64,000 nt of DNA from an uncultured Flavobacteriales bacterium (GTDB lineage: Bacteria; Bacteroidota; Bacteroidia; Flavobacteriales_G; Salibacteraceae): contig CAJXZP010000014.1 of the NCBI GenBank assembly GCA_913062955.1, positions 1 to 64,000 on the forward strand, given 5' to 3'. Within the stretch, counting starts at the first letter, position 1; every line of letters starts with the position of its first letter. A program made the translations under genes and the position numbers. Below the pieces are notes generated by a model, which was given only the letters and a program-made list of their open reading frames with translations, was not told the origin of the DNA and searched no databases. Of this stretch, positions 46,126 to 55,477 are shown one piece after another.

Positions 46126-46346
46126 CAAACTGTGAGTAATACTGGGGGGTGAATTCACGCAATTTCATTTTGGGTAAATGGTCCGGTTTGTACAAAAATG
46201 AGCGACCTATCTTCCACTATAAATGCGATGTTTGATCTTACCTATTGGGCGGATGGGACTGTTGAATTTGCAAACTCGTTCTGCTGGGAAAGTAGGGGGT
46301 AAATTTAAAGGGATTAACGGTAGGAGGCGAAACTAATTTTCAAATA

Positions 46347-47195
46347 ATGAATACGATAGGAAAGGGTTTATTGTACATAGGGATTACTGGGGCATTGTTT
46401 TCGTGTTCAGTGGAACGTAAGGATGAAATAAATGAATTGGTGGTATCTGAATTTCAGGAAATTATAGATTCTAAAAATGTTCAAGGCTCCATATTAATCT
46501 ATGATATTCCACAGGGTTTGTATTATTCAAATGATTATAATTGGGCTAGTGTAGGACGTTTACCCGCATCCACGTTTAAAATTCCTAATTCCATAATTGC
46601 ACTCGAAACAGCTGTAGTTTCAAATGAGAGTACCATGTTTCCATGGAATGGAGAACCAACAGATTATAAAATATGGGAACAGGATTTGACGTTTGAAAAT
46701 GCCTTTCATTACTCCTGTGTGCCTTGTTACCAGAATGTAGCTAGAAAAATCGGAGTGAAAAGAATGAGTAGTTACCTTCAGAAATTGGAATACACGGACA
46801 TGAAATTTGATTCGAGTACCATTGATATATTTTGGTTGGAAGGGGAATCAAAAATCAATCAGTTTGAACAAATCCATTTTTTAAAACGTTTCTATCAATC
46901 TCAGCTGAAAATCTCAGATAGAACGGAAAGAATCCTAAGGAAAATGATGGTCATGGAACAAACCGAAAATTTCAAACTAAGTGGAAAAACAGGACTATCC
47001 GTTCGTAGTGGGAAACAAAATGGATGGTTTGTGGGCTTTATGGAAGCTAAAGAACATACCTACATTTTTGCCATTAATATTGAACCCACAGAAGATACCA
47101 ACTTGGAGGTATTCCCCAAGTTGCGAAAAGAAATAACTATGGAAGCTTTAGAAGTATTGAATATACAAGAAGAGGCTTTTAACCTTCGGTATTAG
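46347..47195 (+). CDS. Class D (OXA-type) beta-lactamase, lipoprotein form
   Basis: The 282-aa product has a lipoprotein leader with Cys 20 (ITGALFSC). The serine-lactamase motifs are in order: S75-T-F-K78 (nucleophile and carbamylated lysine), S123-C-V125, and K214-T-G216. The class D mark FWLEGE (Trp 163) supports carbamylation of Lys 78. The usual YGN is YTD here. It would act on penicillins in the periplasm as a membrane-bound enzyme. No blaR or mobile element lies nearby, so it looks like an intrinsic chromosomal gene. Spectrum cannot be read from sequence. Confidence 0.88.
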   Translation: MNTIGKGLLYIGITGALFSCSVERKDEINELVVSEFQEIIDSKNVQGSILIYDIPQGLYYSNDYNWASVGRLPASTFKIPNSIIALETAVVSNESTMFPWNGEPTDYKIWEQDLTFENAFHYSCVPCYQNVARKIGVKRMSSYLQKLEYTDMKFDSSTIDIFWLEGESKINQFEQIHFLKRFYQSQLKISDRTERILRKMMVMEQTENFKLSGKTGLSVRSGKQNGWFVGFMEAKEHTYIFAINIEPTEDTNLEVFPKLRKEITMEALEVLNIQEEAFNLRY

Positions 47196-47260
47196 AAGGA
47201 TTACACGGAGCGGTATAGTTACGTTTTCATTGAAATCAAAAAACAAAACCGAAGCGTATA

Positions 47261-47297
47261 AAAATGCCCGAATTCAAATGAATTCAGGCATTTTTTG
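47261..47297. terminator. Bidirectional terminator between convergent genes
   Basis: AAAATGCCCGAATTC (47261-47275) and GAATTCAGGCATTTT (47280-47294) form a 15-bp stem with one mismatch and a 4-nt loop, with A and T tracts on the two sides. It serves the beta-lactamase gene and the convergent cytochrome-like gene. Confidence 0.85.
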
Positions 47298-47346
47298 TTA
47301 GATATAACTTGATTAAAGTCACGCTAATAAGGTGTGGCTCCTGTAT

Positions 47347-48792
47347 TTATTTGGAATTTTCCAGACTACGTATATAAAACTGTCTTTTAATTTCATCTAC
47401 ATGAGCCTGTTTAATTTCTACTTTGCTTAAGCCATTTAAGGAATCTACATAGGCTGTAAATACTTGGCTTAAGTTTAATGGAGAGAGATTTGATTTATCA
47501 TCCGCGTTGTGACACGAAAAACAATTGGCTAGATTGCTTGAATTAACACTATGAATACTGTCTTGTCCAAAACCTACTTGTACATAGGTTTCCATGGTAA
47601 TGTTATAGGCCGCCACCGAACCTCTAGTTAAATCGTTGGTGTCAGAACCAGATAGGTTTAAGCCTATGGAATCTAAAAATTGTGCTTGAGCGGTAACTCC
47701 TACATATTTTTCCGTATTAATCCATAAAGAACCATTGTAGAAATAGTTATTCCAGATTCCCGTTAGTTGACCTTTCACACTTTCATTGATGGTTTTAATA
47801 TTATGAAAGTTTTCAAAACCAGGCTGACTCGTTTCCATATACTTAAGTACGTTGAATTGTCCTTCCATTTCTTTCACCACCGGTGTACCATATGGATATA
47901 CAGAATACACATCGGTGAATATCTGATTTGGGGTAATGATGTTTTGAATGGTGGCGATACTGTTTTTATTGAAAAATGGATAATCTGTCGTGGAAGTGAC
48001 GGAAGCATCGGTGCTATCCGTAGCTAAAGACCAATCATACATTGGGGCTAAAGAGTCATGTTCAAAGGTAGCCCATACAAACTCCGGATGGTTTTCAACG
48101 ATCCCTACCACATGTATTCCTAATAAAGCCACACGTGCTGGAACTCCAGCAATAGTTCCATCGGTAATAAAATAGGTCGAAGTATCCGCTAATGCATTGG
48201 CATCAATCCAAGCGGTTTTTACCTCTAATGCTCCTACAGGATAGGTAGAATCGGCCAGTTGGCTAGGATTACTAATCGCTATAGGGCCGTTGGTTTGCAT
48301 GGATTGTAACATCGAAGAATCTATGAAAATGGTGTAATACACGGTAGTGGCCACTTTTCCATTTATTCCTGGGGTACGCAAAATATCTGTAGGATTACTG
48401 GCTTGTGCGGTATCCACTAAAATGATTCCTGAATTTTGCGGTAAAATACCACCCGAAGAAGTCACCTGAATTAATTGATCCATAAATAAAGGCTTGCCAT
48501 TTACTTCGTTGGTTAACCATAAAAATTTTTGCCAAGACCATTGATGAAAATCACAATTGGTAACCGAATCGTTATTGGCAAATGGACTGGTGGGTCCCTC
48601 ATTTGGTGGGGGGGTGTTTCTAGGATTTCCAGCAAACCATGAGGCAGGTGCATCACAGTTTTCCAGGGCCGCATACGCTTCCGTGTCGTCCACTTTAGCC
48701 GAATCTTCTGAATTGTTCCTACGGGATTCGTCATCACAAGCGAATAACGATAGCGCACAGAATAGGAGCACCAAATGTTTAATTTTTTTCAT
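47347..48792 (-). CDS. Cytochrome c-like lipoprotein
   Basis: ATG at 48792 (MKKIKHLVLLFCALSLFAC, Cys 19) gives a lipoprotein of 481 aa; the frame opening at 48819 is rejected. The N-terminal half has the CDFHQWSWQKFLWLTNE motif seen in a family of exported proteins of unknown function. Near residues 423-427 a single haem c motif CFSCH is present (SNLANCFSCHNADDKSNLS). The axial Met cannot be assigned. It is probably an envelope electron-transfer or oxidoreductase protein. Confidence 0.72.
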   Translation of the reverse strand: MKKIKHLVLLFCALSLFACDDESRRNNSEDSAKVDDTEAYAALENCDAPASWFAGNPRNTPPPNEGPTSPFANNDSVTNCDFHQWSWQKFLWLTNEVNGKPLFMDQLIQVTSSGGILPQNSGIILVDTAQASNPTDILRTPGINGKVATTVYYTIFIDSSMLQSMQTNGPIAISNPSQLADSTYPVGALEVKTAWIDANALADTSTYFITDGTIAGVPARVALLGIHVVGIVENHPEFVWATFEHDSLAPMYDWSLATDSTDASVTSTTDYPFFNKNSIATIQNIITPNQIFTDVYSVYPYGTPVVKEMEGQFNVLKYMETSQPGFENFHNIKTINESVKGQLTGIWNNYFYNGSLWINTEKYVGVTAQAQFLDSIGLNLSGSDTNDLTRGSVAAYNITMETYVQVGFGQDSIHSVNSSNLANCFSCHNADDKSNLSPLNLSQVFTAYVDSLNGLSKVEIKQAHVDEIKRQFYIRSLENSK

Positions 48793-49069
48793 ACTATGTT
48801 TTTTTAGGATAGAAACCAAAAAGGTATTACTGGATGGATCTATGTATTGGTATATATTGATTCACAAACATGTACTCTAATAACTGGATTCGATAGGTTA
48901 AAATCACCTAATCCCAAACTTAAGTAGAATTACCTATGCGATGATAGAACGGGCGATTTAGAATTCTTCTTTTTTATTCGCAATCCACAGTATTCGGATT
49001 TGGTAGCTTAAAACAGGCCCGAACATTTATATTTGAAACCTAATCTCATCAGGAATTGGTTTTCACAAG

Positions 49070-49480
49070 ATGCCTTTATTTAAAATACAAAACATACACG
49101 ATGGACCGCGTTCTTTTATGATCTTAGAAGGGGAGTTTCTAAGTGCTATTAAAATTGAACCCGCTCAGTATATTTGTATACAACAAAACGGTGCGAATTG
49201 GAATATCCGAATCAATGATGTGTTTTTAACAGAATCCAGTACGCAAATTGAAATCTCTAAATCAGATTTTGAAGGTTTAAACCCCGAGTTAGTTATAGGT
49301 AATAGTTTTCCTATTAAGGGAGGTGCTAATTTAGCCTTAACCTCCTATGGTTTTGGCGTTTCCTGGTGGTTGCCATTCCTTTTGTTGGTTGTTTTGGGAT
49401 TCCTAGTTTGGATGATGGTTTTTGTTGATCCCTCCATTTTTTTTTTTCGAAATAATAAAATACCTATTTTAGACGTCTAA
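49070..49480 (+). CDS. Unknown protein with one TM helix
   Basis: The 136-aa product has an N-terminal beta-rich part (PLFKIQNIHDGPRSFMILEGEF, IRINDVFLTESSTQIEISKSDFEGL) and one TM helix (WWLPFLLLVVLGFLVWMMVF, about 99-120). The order looks like a cytosolic sensor or binding domain with a C-terminal anchor. It precedes by 19 nt another unknown membrane protein whose N-terminal domain is of similar type, so the two are a likely operon. Confidence 0.6.
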   Translation: MPLFKIQNIHDGPRSFMILEGEFLSAIKIEPAQYICIQQNGANWNIRINDVFLTESSTQIEISKSDFEGLNPELVIGNSFPIKGGANLALTSYGFGVSWWLPFLLLVVLGFLVWMMVFVDPSIFFFRNNKIPILDV

Positions 49481-49499
49481 TTCTTATGGACATCCAATT

Positions 49500-50141
49500 A
49501 TGCCTAAAAAAATATATTATTTAACGCAAGATGAAAAGAATGTTATTCTGATTACCTGGGGAATGGCTTGGAAAAACGTTCAAATATATTTTAATGATAC
49601 AGAAGTTGGACGCTTGGAAAATCGGAAAGAATTAAAAGAAGGACGTGAATTTGACTTGGGTGAAAACAAAAAACTATCCATTCGGTTAATCGGGAAGTTT
49701 TTGCCTGAACTAGAATTACTGATTAATGGAGAGGTCGTTCCGGGTTCAGCAACCGATCCGAATATTCGATTAAAACATGTCGTTAATATGGGACTAACTT
49801 TAGGTGGATTTGCCATGGTGGGTGGGGTAGCTGCAGAAGTTTTTGAGGTCCCTTTTTTAATGAAAATGGGACTGGGTTGGGAGCATGTTATTTCGGGTGC
49901 CCTCTTCTTTTTATTGGCCATTGGAGCCTTTAATAAAATGGGTTGGGCCGTTTGGGCTATGGTATTAATTCTAGCGATTGATATCCTAGCTATTTTGATA
50001 CAAAGTATGGAAACAGGGAGTAGCCCCATTAATGGCTTGTTTTTTAAAGCCATAATTATGTTCTATTTATTTCGGGGTATAGGTGCCATTAAAGACCTAA
50101 AACGTAAGGAAATAATCCCCCTTTTTGAACTGGATGAATAA
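49500..50141 (+). CDS. Unknown membrane protein with N-terminal beta domain
   Basis: In this 213-aa product, residues 1-85 are a soluble beta-rich domain (VQIYFNDTEVGRLENRKELKEGREFDLGENKKLSIRLIGKFLPELELLINGEVV), and at least four TM helices follow from about 97 to 195. The N-terminal segment resembles a recurrent domain found before TM helices in Bacteroidota proteins of unknown role. It may form a complex with the product of the preceding gene. The antisense frame 49580-50053 is a shadow. Confidence 0.6.
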   Translation: MPKKIYYLTQDEKNVILITWGMAWKNVQIYFNDTEVGRLENRKELKEGREFDLGENKKLSIRLIGKFLPELELLINGEVVPGSATDPNIRLKHVVNMGLTLGGFAMVGGVAAEVFEVPFLMKMGLGWEHVISGALFFLLAIGAFNKMGWAVWAMVLILAIDILAILIQSMETGSSPINGLFFKAIIMFYLFRGIGAIKDLKRKEIIPLFELDE

Positions 50142-50509
50142 GTCATACTGAATTCCTTACCCTATAATCAAGGAATAATGGGGGAAGGTAGAATCTGGCT
50201 CCAGTCCAATTTTCTGATGGATACCCTACGAACAGAAAACGTGTATTTATAGTATGAACAGGGTAGAAAGACAAGGGACTTGAAGTTTTTGGTATGCTAT
50301 AAAGAAATTGGAAATTTTCACCCTTGAAACGGGTCCATACCTTTTCGATAAGTATGGTAATTAGTTATAGGTGTAGCGATTTAAAAAGGGTGATTAGATG
50401 AGTCAAGAGGAGAATGTAATCACCGGTTTTGATGAATAGTAACGTGATTAAAAAATACGGTCAGCAGCCTAACAATTATTGGATAGTCCAAAAAAAATAA
50501 CAAGAAGTA
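50142..50509. other. Intergenic stretch before the nucleotidyltransferase pair
   Basis: The gap has a short ATTCCTT/AAGGAAT hairpin at about 50152-50177 without a T tract. No gene or recognised operator was seen. Confidence 0.4.
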
Positions 50510-51274
50510 ATGGAAAATAAAATCAAAAAGTATTTATTGGATTTAGAAAAGGAACGAGGAATAAAAATTCTTTTGGCCTGCGAAACGGGCTCTAGAGCTT
50601 GGGGTTTTCCTTCTCCAGATAGTGATTATGATGTTCGGGTAATTTATAAGCATGATACCCATTGGTATTTGAGTTTAACCGAAGAAAAGGATTCCATTGA
50701 ATTGTTTTTGGATAACAATGAGGTGGATATAAGTGGCTGGGATATCCGTAAAAGTTTGCGCTTACTTTGGAAATCGAATCCGCCATTACTGGAAAGAATT
50801 CAGTCTCCCTACATTTATTCAATGGATGAGGAATTTGTAGCGGAGGTGAAAGAAATAGCCAATGAAACCTATTCTAGAATAGGAACAATACATCATTACT
50901 TGAGCATGGCAACGAAAATTTATGCTGAAATTTCGCCTATGAAAGATTACAAACTAAAAAAGTTTTTCTATGCTTTGCGCTGCTCCGTGGCATGTATTTG
51001 GATTTTGGAAAAAGAAGAGTTGCCTCCAATTGAATTTGATAAAATGTTGAACGGGTTAACGTTTCCCAAAACCATCACCGATCGTATTGAAATACTGATT
51101 AAATTAAAGGCTACCATTAGTGAAACCTATGTACATCAAGGGGAAAAGGAAATATTCCAATTTATGGAAACATGTATGGAGCGTGCCACTAAGGAGAAGT
51201 CTAAGCTTGCTGGTGGGAAAGCCCAAATGGCTGATTTGAATAAATTCTTCCAGAAAACCATATTAGCGAAATGA
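50510..51274 (+). CDS. RlaP-like nucleotidyltransferase (PF10127 type), first of a pair
   Basis: The 254-aa product has the pol-beta nucleotidyltransferase signature CETGSRAWGFPSPDSDYDVRVIY near 20-45 (GS motif plus D-x-D) and a third acidic strand NEVDISGWDIRKSLRLL. A helical C-terminal part follows. This is the RlaP/YcgL-type family (PF10127), which in other genomes is linked to RNA ligases and RNA repair. Here there is no ligase. The stop overlaps the start of a second, different member (ATGA), so both are made together. The nucleic-acid or nucleotide substrate is unknown. Confidence 0.83.
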   Translation: MENKIKKYLLDLEKERGIKILLACETGSRAWGFPSPDSDYDVRVIYKHDTHWYLSLTEEKDSIELFLDNNEVDISGWDIRKSLRLLWKSNPPLLERIQSPYIYSMDEEFVAEVKEIANETYSRIGTIHHYLSMATKIYAEISPMKDYKLKKFFYALRCSVACIWILEKEELPPIEFDKMLNGLTFPKTITDRIEILIKLKATISETYVHQGEKEIFQFMETCMERATKEKSKLAGGKAQMADLNKFFQKTILAK

Positions 51275-52332
51275 CCATAGAGGATTTAAGAAGTAGGGGA
51301 TTAATCATTTTGGAATGCATTAGCGGTAGCCGAGCATATGGATTAGATACCCCCTCGTCAGATACCGATATTAAGGGTGTGTTTTTGTTGCCTAAGGAAG
51401 AATACTACGGTTTGAATTATACCGCTCAAGTTAACAACGAATCCAATGATATCATGTTTTATGAGTTTGGCCGATTTATGGAACTGTTGGCCGTCAATAA
51501 TCCGAATATTCTTGAATTATTAAATACTCCCAAAGAGTTTATTATTTTTAAACATCCGTTTTTATCAGAGATTAATTCTGAATTAATTTTATCTAAAAAG
51601 TGCGGAGATACCTTTGGGAAATTTGCCTATTCTCAAATTAAAAAGGCAAAGGGTTTGAAAAAGAAAATTGTTAACCCCGTAGCAAAGGAACGAAAAAGTG
51701 TCCTTTCATTTTGCTTTGTTAATTATGAACAAGGAGCCATTCCATTGGTGAAATTTTTAGAGATAAAGGGGTGGAAGCAAGAGTGTTGTGGCTTGGTTAA
51801 GGTCCCTCATATGGGAGAGGTCTTTGGTTTGTATTATTCGGAAATAGAGGGGTACAAAGGAATTGTTAAGGGGGCAGTATCTAATGAAATTAGGCTTAGT
51901 TCTGTGTCTAAAGGAAGTCCGCAGGAGGCGTTATTATATTTTAATAGAAACGGTTATTCTTCCTATTGTAAAGAATACCGTGAATATTGGGATTGGGTAG
52001 GTAAACGAAATGAATCTAGGTATGAAAATACCCAGAGTCATGGAAAAAGGTACGATGCTAAAAATATGTTACATGTTTTTAGACTTTTGGAAATGGCTAT
52101 CGAAATTGGAAATGAAAAGCAGGTGAATGTAAAACGTCCAAATCGGGAATTTTTACTCGATATAAAATCGGGTAAATTCGAATACGAGGATTTAGTAAAG
52201 TTAGCAGATGAAAAACGCTTAGAAATGGAAACAGCGTTTTTGGATTCTAGTTTGCCTGAAATGCCCGATTTGAAAGTAATAAATCAACTGGCATTTAAGG
52301 TGCGAAATAAACTTTATTCTTTGAAGCAATAA
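51271..52332 (+). CDS. RlaP-like nucleotidyltransferase (PF10127 type), second of a pair
   Basis: The 353-aa product has the same signature at the N-terminus, CISGSRAYGLDTPSSDTDIKGVFLLP (GS and D-x-D in SSDTDIKG). A longer C-terminal region includes FAYSQIKKAKGLKKKIVNP and HGKRYDAKNMLHVFRLLEMA, typical of the longer PF10127 subgroup. It overlaps the first gene by 4 nt. The two proteins are clearly of different subgroups and not a recent duplication. A joint complex or sequential reactions are possible; no partner with a phosphatase or ligase fold is adjacent. Confidence 0.83.
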   Translation: MTIEDLRSRGLIILECISGSRAYGLDTPSSDTDIKGVFLLPKEEYYGLNYTAQVNNESNDIMFYEFGRFMELLAVNNPNILELLNTPKEFIIFKHPFLSEINSELILSKKCGDTFGKFAYSQIKKAKGLKKKIVNPVAKERKSVLSFCFVNYEQGAIPLVKFLEIKGWKQECCGLVKVPHMGEVFGLYYSEIEGYKGIVKGAVSNEIRLSSVSKGSPQEALLYFNRNGYSSYCKEYREYWDWVGKRNESRYENTQSHGKRYDAKNMLHVFRLLEMAIEIGNEKQVNVKRPNREFLLDIKSGKFEYEDLVKLADEKRLEMETAFLDSSLPEMPDLKVINQLAFKVRNKLYSLKQ

Positions 52333-52585
52333 GAACGAAAATCTCTTACACAACACTAGCTCTTCAAATAAACCCCAAATAAATTTTGTGAGATTCAAAA
52401 TAGGCTCTTATTTTTAAAAGCGACTACACTTGAATAAATACCATATGAAAAACCTTTGCTTTTGGGTCAGTACCGTACTGTTTTTAGAGCAACGAAAGAA
52501 AAAGCCTTCATTTGGGCCTTAAATGAGCTGTAACTTTTCAAATTCCCCAGTGCACCAAATTCAATTATTTACGTCTGAAGTTAGA

Positions 52586-53059
52586 ATGAAAAACCGAATC
52601 TTTTTTTTTATGTGTTTCCTTTTACTGGGTTTTTCTTCCTGTAAGAAACGGTGCGATTTTGTGGAACCGAGTACGGTTTGTGATTTGCAATTGGATTTTG
52701 AAATCAGAGATAGTCTGGGTATAAATTTGTTAATGGATCATTTTTCTCTAGATACCTTTGAGATCTTAGATACCCAATACCAACCGGTGGCGTTTGGAAC
52801 CAATACCTATCGTAAAACTTTTGGGCTGCGTATTTTTGATTGTATCGAAGAAACGGACGCATTCAATATTCCGATCAGCAAAACCTATTTATTGAGATTA
52901 AGGCCTTCGGTGATGGATAGTATTCGGTTTGATTTTAAAGTGATAGAAGCCAGTTCCGAATGTGGCGGAAACCTATTTGAATACGTTCATATTACCTATC
53001 GGGATTCCATTTACGATTTCCGAGATCAAACCATTTTACATACCCTGTACCGAAATTAA
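52586..53059 (+). CDS. Small lipoprotein, unknown
   Basis: ATG 52586 gives a good lipoprotein signal (MKNRIFFFMCFLLLGFSSC, Cys 19), so the upstream start at 52523 is rejected. The mature 139 residues are beta-rich with three further cysteines and no recognised domain. No link to neighbours is evident. Confidence 0.6.
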   Translation: MKNRIFFFMCFLLLGFSSCKKRCDFVEPSTVCDLQLDFEIRDSLGINLLMDHFSLDTFEILDTQYQPVAFGTNTYRKTFGLRIFDCIEETDAFNIPISKTYLLRLRPSVMDSIRFDFKVIEASSECGGNLFEYVHITYRDSIYDFRDQTILHTLYRN

Positions 53060-53064
53060 ATAGG

Positions 53065-53135
53065 AGCCCCGTAGCTTCCTTAAATTCGTTGGTTTTGTGG
53101 ATGTGAAATTCGGATTTAGGGGCCCGGTTTTTTAT
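53065..53135 (+). terminator. Probable terminator with long branched stem
   Basis: GCCCC pairs with GGGGC, and within it TAAATTCG pairs with CGGATTTA (one G-U). A run of six T follows. It lies just after the small lipoprotein gene. The large loop makes it less certain than a compact hairpin. Confidence 0.4.
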
Positions 53136-53261
53136 CTAAATAAAAATCTAAAAACATAAATCTTTCATTATCAAGCCAACCCAAAACGATTTTTATACGT
53201 TTTTTGAAATGTACACTGCTATAGAGAATAATTATTTTATTCATTTTTCAAACTATACGCT

Positions 53262-54491
53262 ATGAAAGCAATATTACTTTTTGCCACTATTATTTTGACC
53301 AGTCAAAGCTTCGCTCAAGGACTGAACAAACAACCATTTACTTCTCAAAACGTACAATTTATAACTCAAATGGGGCTACCCAGTACGCATTTACTTCAAC
53401 GATCTGGGGTGGAACAATTGGATTCCGTAAAGATTAAAACTTTCGACCCTTCGGTAAATTTTTGGTCGGAAAATCAAACCATTCGTTACACTTACCACCG
53501 AAACGGAACACTACAATCTCATACCCTGGAGTTGGATCATGCCAGCTTAGAGGTCATAGAGTTTCAAACCGATGGAAAAATAAGTCGGTACCTCATTCAT
53601 GGTTGGAACGGGAATCATTTTGAAGAATCTATCCAAACCCTCTATTTTTACGATGCCAATGGTTTTTCAAGTCATGATAGCACCTACAATTGGACGGGGA
53701 CGCAATGGGAGCCTTCTGGTTATACCACCTACCAAGTGGATGTGGATGGAAATATACTGGAAAAAGTGAGCTTTCATTACTCTGGAGGGGTGTATGTTTC
53801 TTCGTCCAAAATGGAATTTATGTACAATAGTCAACAGGAGTTAGTCGAGCTAAAATCCTATGTGTATCAATTTTTCCAATGGGAAAATTATTACCATTAT
53901 CTGATAACCTATGATCTAAATGGGAGAGAAACATCTTTCCAATACCAACATTGGAATCTTGGAGCTTGGGAGAATACCTACCAATCGGTTTCAACCTATG
54001 CGGTTAATAATATTCAATACCTCAGTGTTTCCTCTTGGATAAATATGGCTTGGGAACATAACTATACCGTGAATTACCAAAACGATTTTGTAACCCAAAC
54101 TTCCTCTATGTATTTACCGGAAGAATATGCCCGAAATAATCATAAAGTGGTGGGTAAACAGTCTATTATGAAAGATATGGGACATTGGCGAGATAATGAC
54201 TCTACGCTGTTTTTCTTCTCGGATAACACTGCTAGTGGGATAAAACAAAGCCATAAGGGAAACAGGTACCAATTAATACAAAACCCTGTTTCGGAGCAAA
54301 TACGGATTAGGAATCTCCATAGGTTAGCCACCTCGGTGAAGGTGTTTGATTTAACCGGTAAAGAAGTACTCGTTCATTTTTCCCAAAACGAAGTCATACA
54401 CCTTCCGATAGGTATGTTACCTAAAGGCGTATATGTCGTACAACTCCTAAATAACCACGAAAAAACCACTGTGAAGGTGATTAAAAAATAA
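53262..54491 (+). CDS. Secreted repeat protein with probable T9SS sorting domain
   Basis: The 409-aa product has a signal peptide (MKAILLFATIILTSQSFAQ). Residues of about 75-310 are YD-like repeats of about 40 aa with recurring patterns such as YxYxxNGTLQSH, DLNGRETSFQYQHWNLGAWEN and NMAWEHNYTVNYQN. The C-terminal 80 residues look like a T9SS type A sorting domain (LIQNPVSEQIRIRN, VKVFDLTGKEVL, PKGVYVVQLLNN), with QNP in place of the usual PNP. It is exported to the surface or medium, with no enzymatic motif. A strong terminator follows. Confidence 0.75.
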   Translation: MKAILLFATIILTSQSFAQGLNKQPFTSQNVQFITQMGLPSTHLLQRSGVEQLDSVKIKTFDPSVNFWSENQTIRYTYHRNGTLQSHTLELDHASLEVIEFQTDGKISRYLIHGWNGNHFEESIQTLYFYDANGFSSHDSTYNWTGTQWEPSGYTTYQVDVDGNILEKVSFHYSGGVYVSSSKMEFMYNSQQELVELKSYVYQFFQWENYYHYLITYDLNGRETSFQYQHWNLGAWENTYQSVSTYAVNNIQYLSVSSWINMAWEHNYTVNYQNDFVTQTSSMYLPEEYARNNHKVVGKQSIMKDMGHWRDNDSTLFFFSDNTASGIKQSHKGNRYQLIQNPVSEQIRIRNLHRLATSVKVFDLTGKEVLVHFSQNEVIHLPIGMLPKGVYVVQLLNNHEKTTVKVIKK

Positions 54492-54506
54492 AAACGAATC
54501 CGGTAT

Positions 54507-54541
54507 AGCCCGCCATTCATTCTGAATGGCGGGCTTTTTTT
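54507..54541 (+). terminator. Strong rho-independent terminator
   Basis: AGCCCGCCATTCA (54507-54519) and TGAATGGCGGGCT (54523-54535) form a perfect 13-bp stem with a 3-nt loop and seven T. It is GC-rich against an AT-rich background. The rest of the 303-nt gap (54492-54794) shows nothing else. Confidence 0.95.
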
Positions 54542-54794
54542 ATTGAGGGGATATTTAAAATTATTCGTATTTTCGATAGCGAAATGGCTATGGATTAAAC
54601 CGAAGCATTTTTTTTAAACACCATGGTAAGTGATATTATCAAAAAATAAAATATGTCATTCGTGAAAAGTAGGAACCCCTTCAAGTTAAACAGGGGGGAT
54701 AGTATCCGTAAATTTTGTAGGAATAGCCAAATGAAATAGCCCAACTCTTTAAGGAATATCACCGTAAACCGTACTAAACATCAAAAAATCTATT

Positions 54795-55388
54795 ATGAAA
54801 AAAGCAATTGTTATTTTGAGTATTATTTTCACCTCATTTTACTCCAATGCGACTATTCACATTGTGAAAGTCTGGAATGGATATTTTCAATTTCTAGATA
54901 GAGACATTACCATTCAACTTGGCGATACTGTACAATGGTTACCCTTAGATGTCCCTTCGATGGTGCATACCATAACGTCTACCAACATTCCAACGGGAGC
55001 GGTCGCTTTTGACCAAATATGGCAAGCCCCTGCAGATACTTTTTTTCAATATATTCCACAGATAGCAGGATTGTATGAATACGAGTGTACCCCTCATGTA
55101 TTAAATGGTATGACGGGTTCCATTACTGTTATGGGATGGCCTACGAGTATCAGCGAAAATGAGGTCATGGAAAACAATACATCCGTTTATCCTAATCCAG
55201 CTACAAATTATATTGATTTTAGGGGTTCAAATACGGGTTCTTCATATAAAATTTACGCTGTTACTGGAGAAGTCGCATCGTTTGGGATCACCCTCGGTCC
55301 GGTCAATATCTCAACTTTATCAAAAGGAACCTATTTTATTGAAATCATTGGCGATAAACCACGTACAATAAAATTTATTAAGCTTTAA
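54795..55388 (+). CDS. T9SS-exported cupredoxin (type 1 copper protein)
   Basis: The 197-aa product has a signal peptide (MKKAIVILSIIFTSFYSNA). Residues 20-115 form a plastocyanin-type domain with a full set of copper ligands: His 58 (MVHTITS), Cys 98, His 101 and Met 106 (YECTPHVLNGMTGSITV). The remaining 70 residues are a T9SS type A sorting domain (VYPNPATNYIDF, YKIYAVTGEV, LSKGTYFIEI). A blue-copper electron carrier placed on the cell surface is implied. No oxidase or reductase partner is adjacent. Confidence 0.86.
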   Translation: MKKAIVILSIIFTSFYSNATIHIVKVWNGYFQFLDRDITIQLGDTVQWLPLDVPSMVHTITSTNIPTGAVAFDQIWQAPADTFFQYIPQIAGLYEYECTPHVLNGMTGSITVMGWPTSISENEVMENNTSVYPNPATNYIDFRGSNTGSSYKIYAVTGEVASFGITLGPVNISTLSKGTYFIEIIGDKPRTIKFIKL

Positions 55389-55477
55389 AGGGATAACTCA
55401 CCGCTTAGATGGCTGGAAAAGGCCATCCATCTAAAACTGTAGGACAGCATTCTTACGTATTGTTAAAGAACATTCAT

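Noticed and set aside
46199-46303. 34-codon ATG ORF before the beta-lactamase gene
   Set aside because: No hydrophobic segment, motif or coupling to a neighbour; likely chance.
49580-50053. 157-codon minus-strand ORF
   Set aside because: It lies fully antisense to the unknown membrane protein gene and reads as a mirror of its TM codons (Pro/Ser/Lys-rich), with no upstream features.
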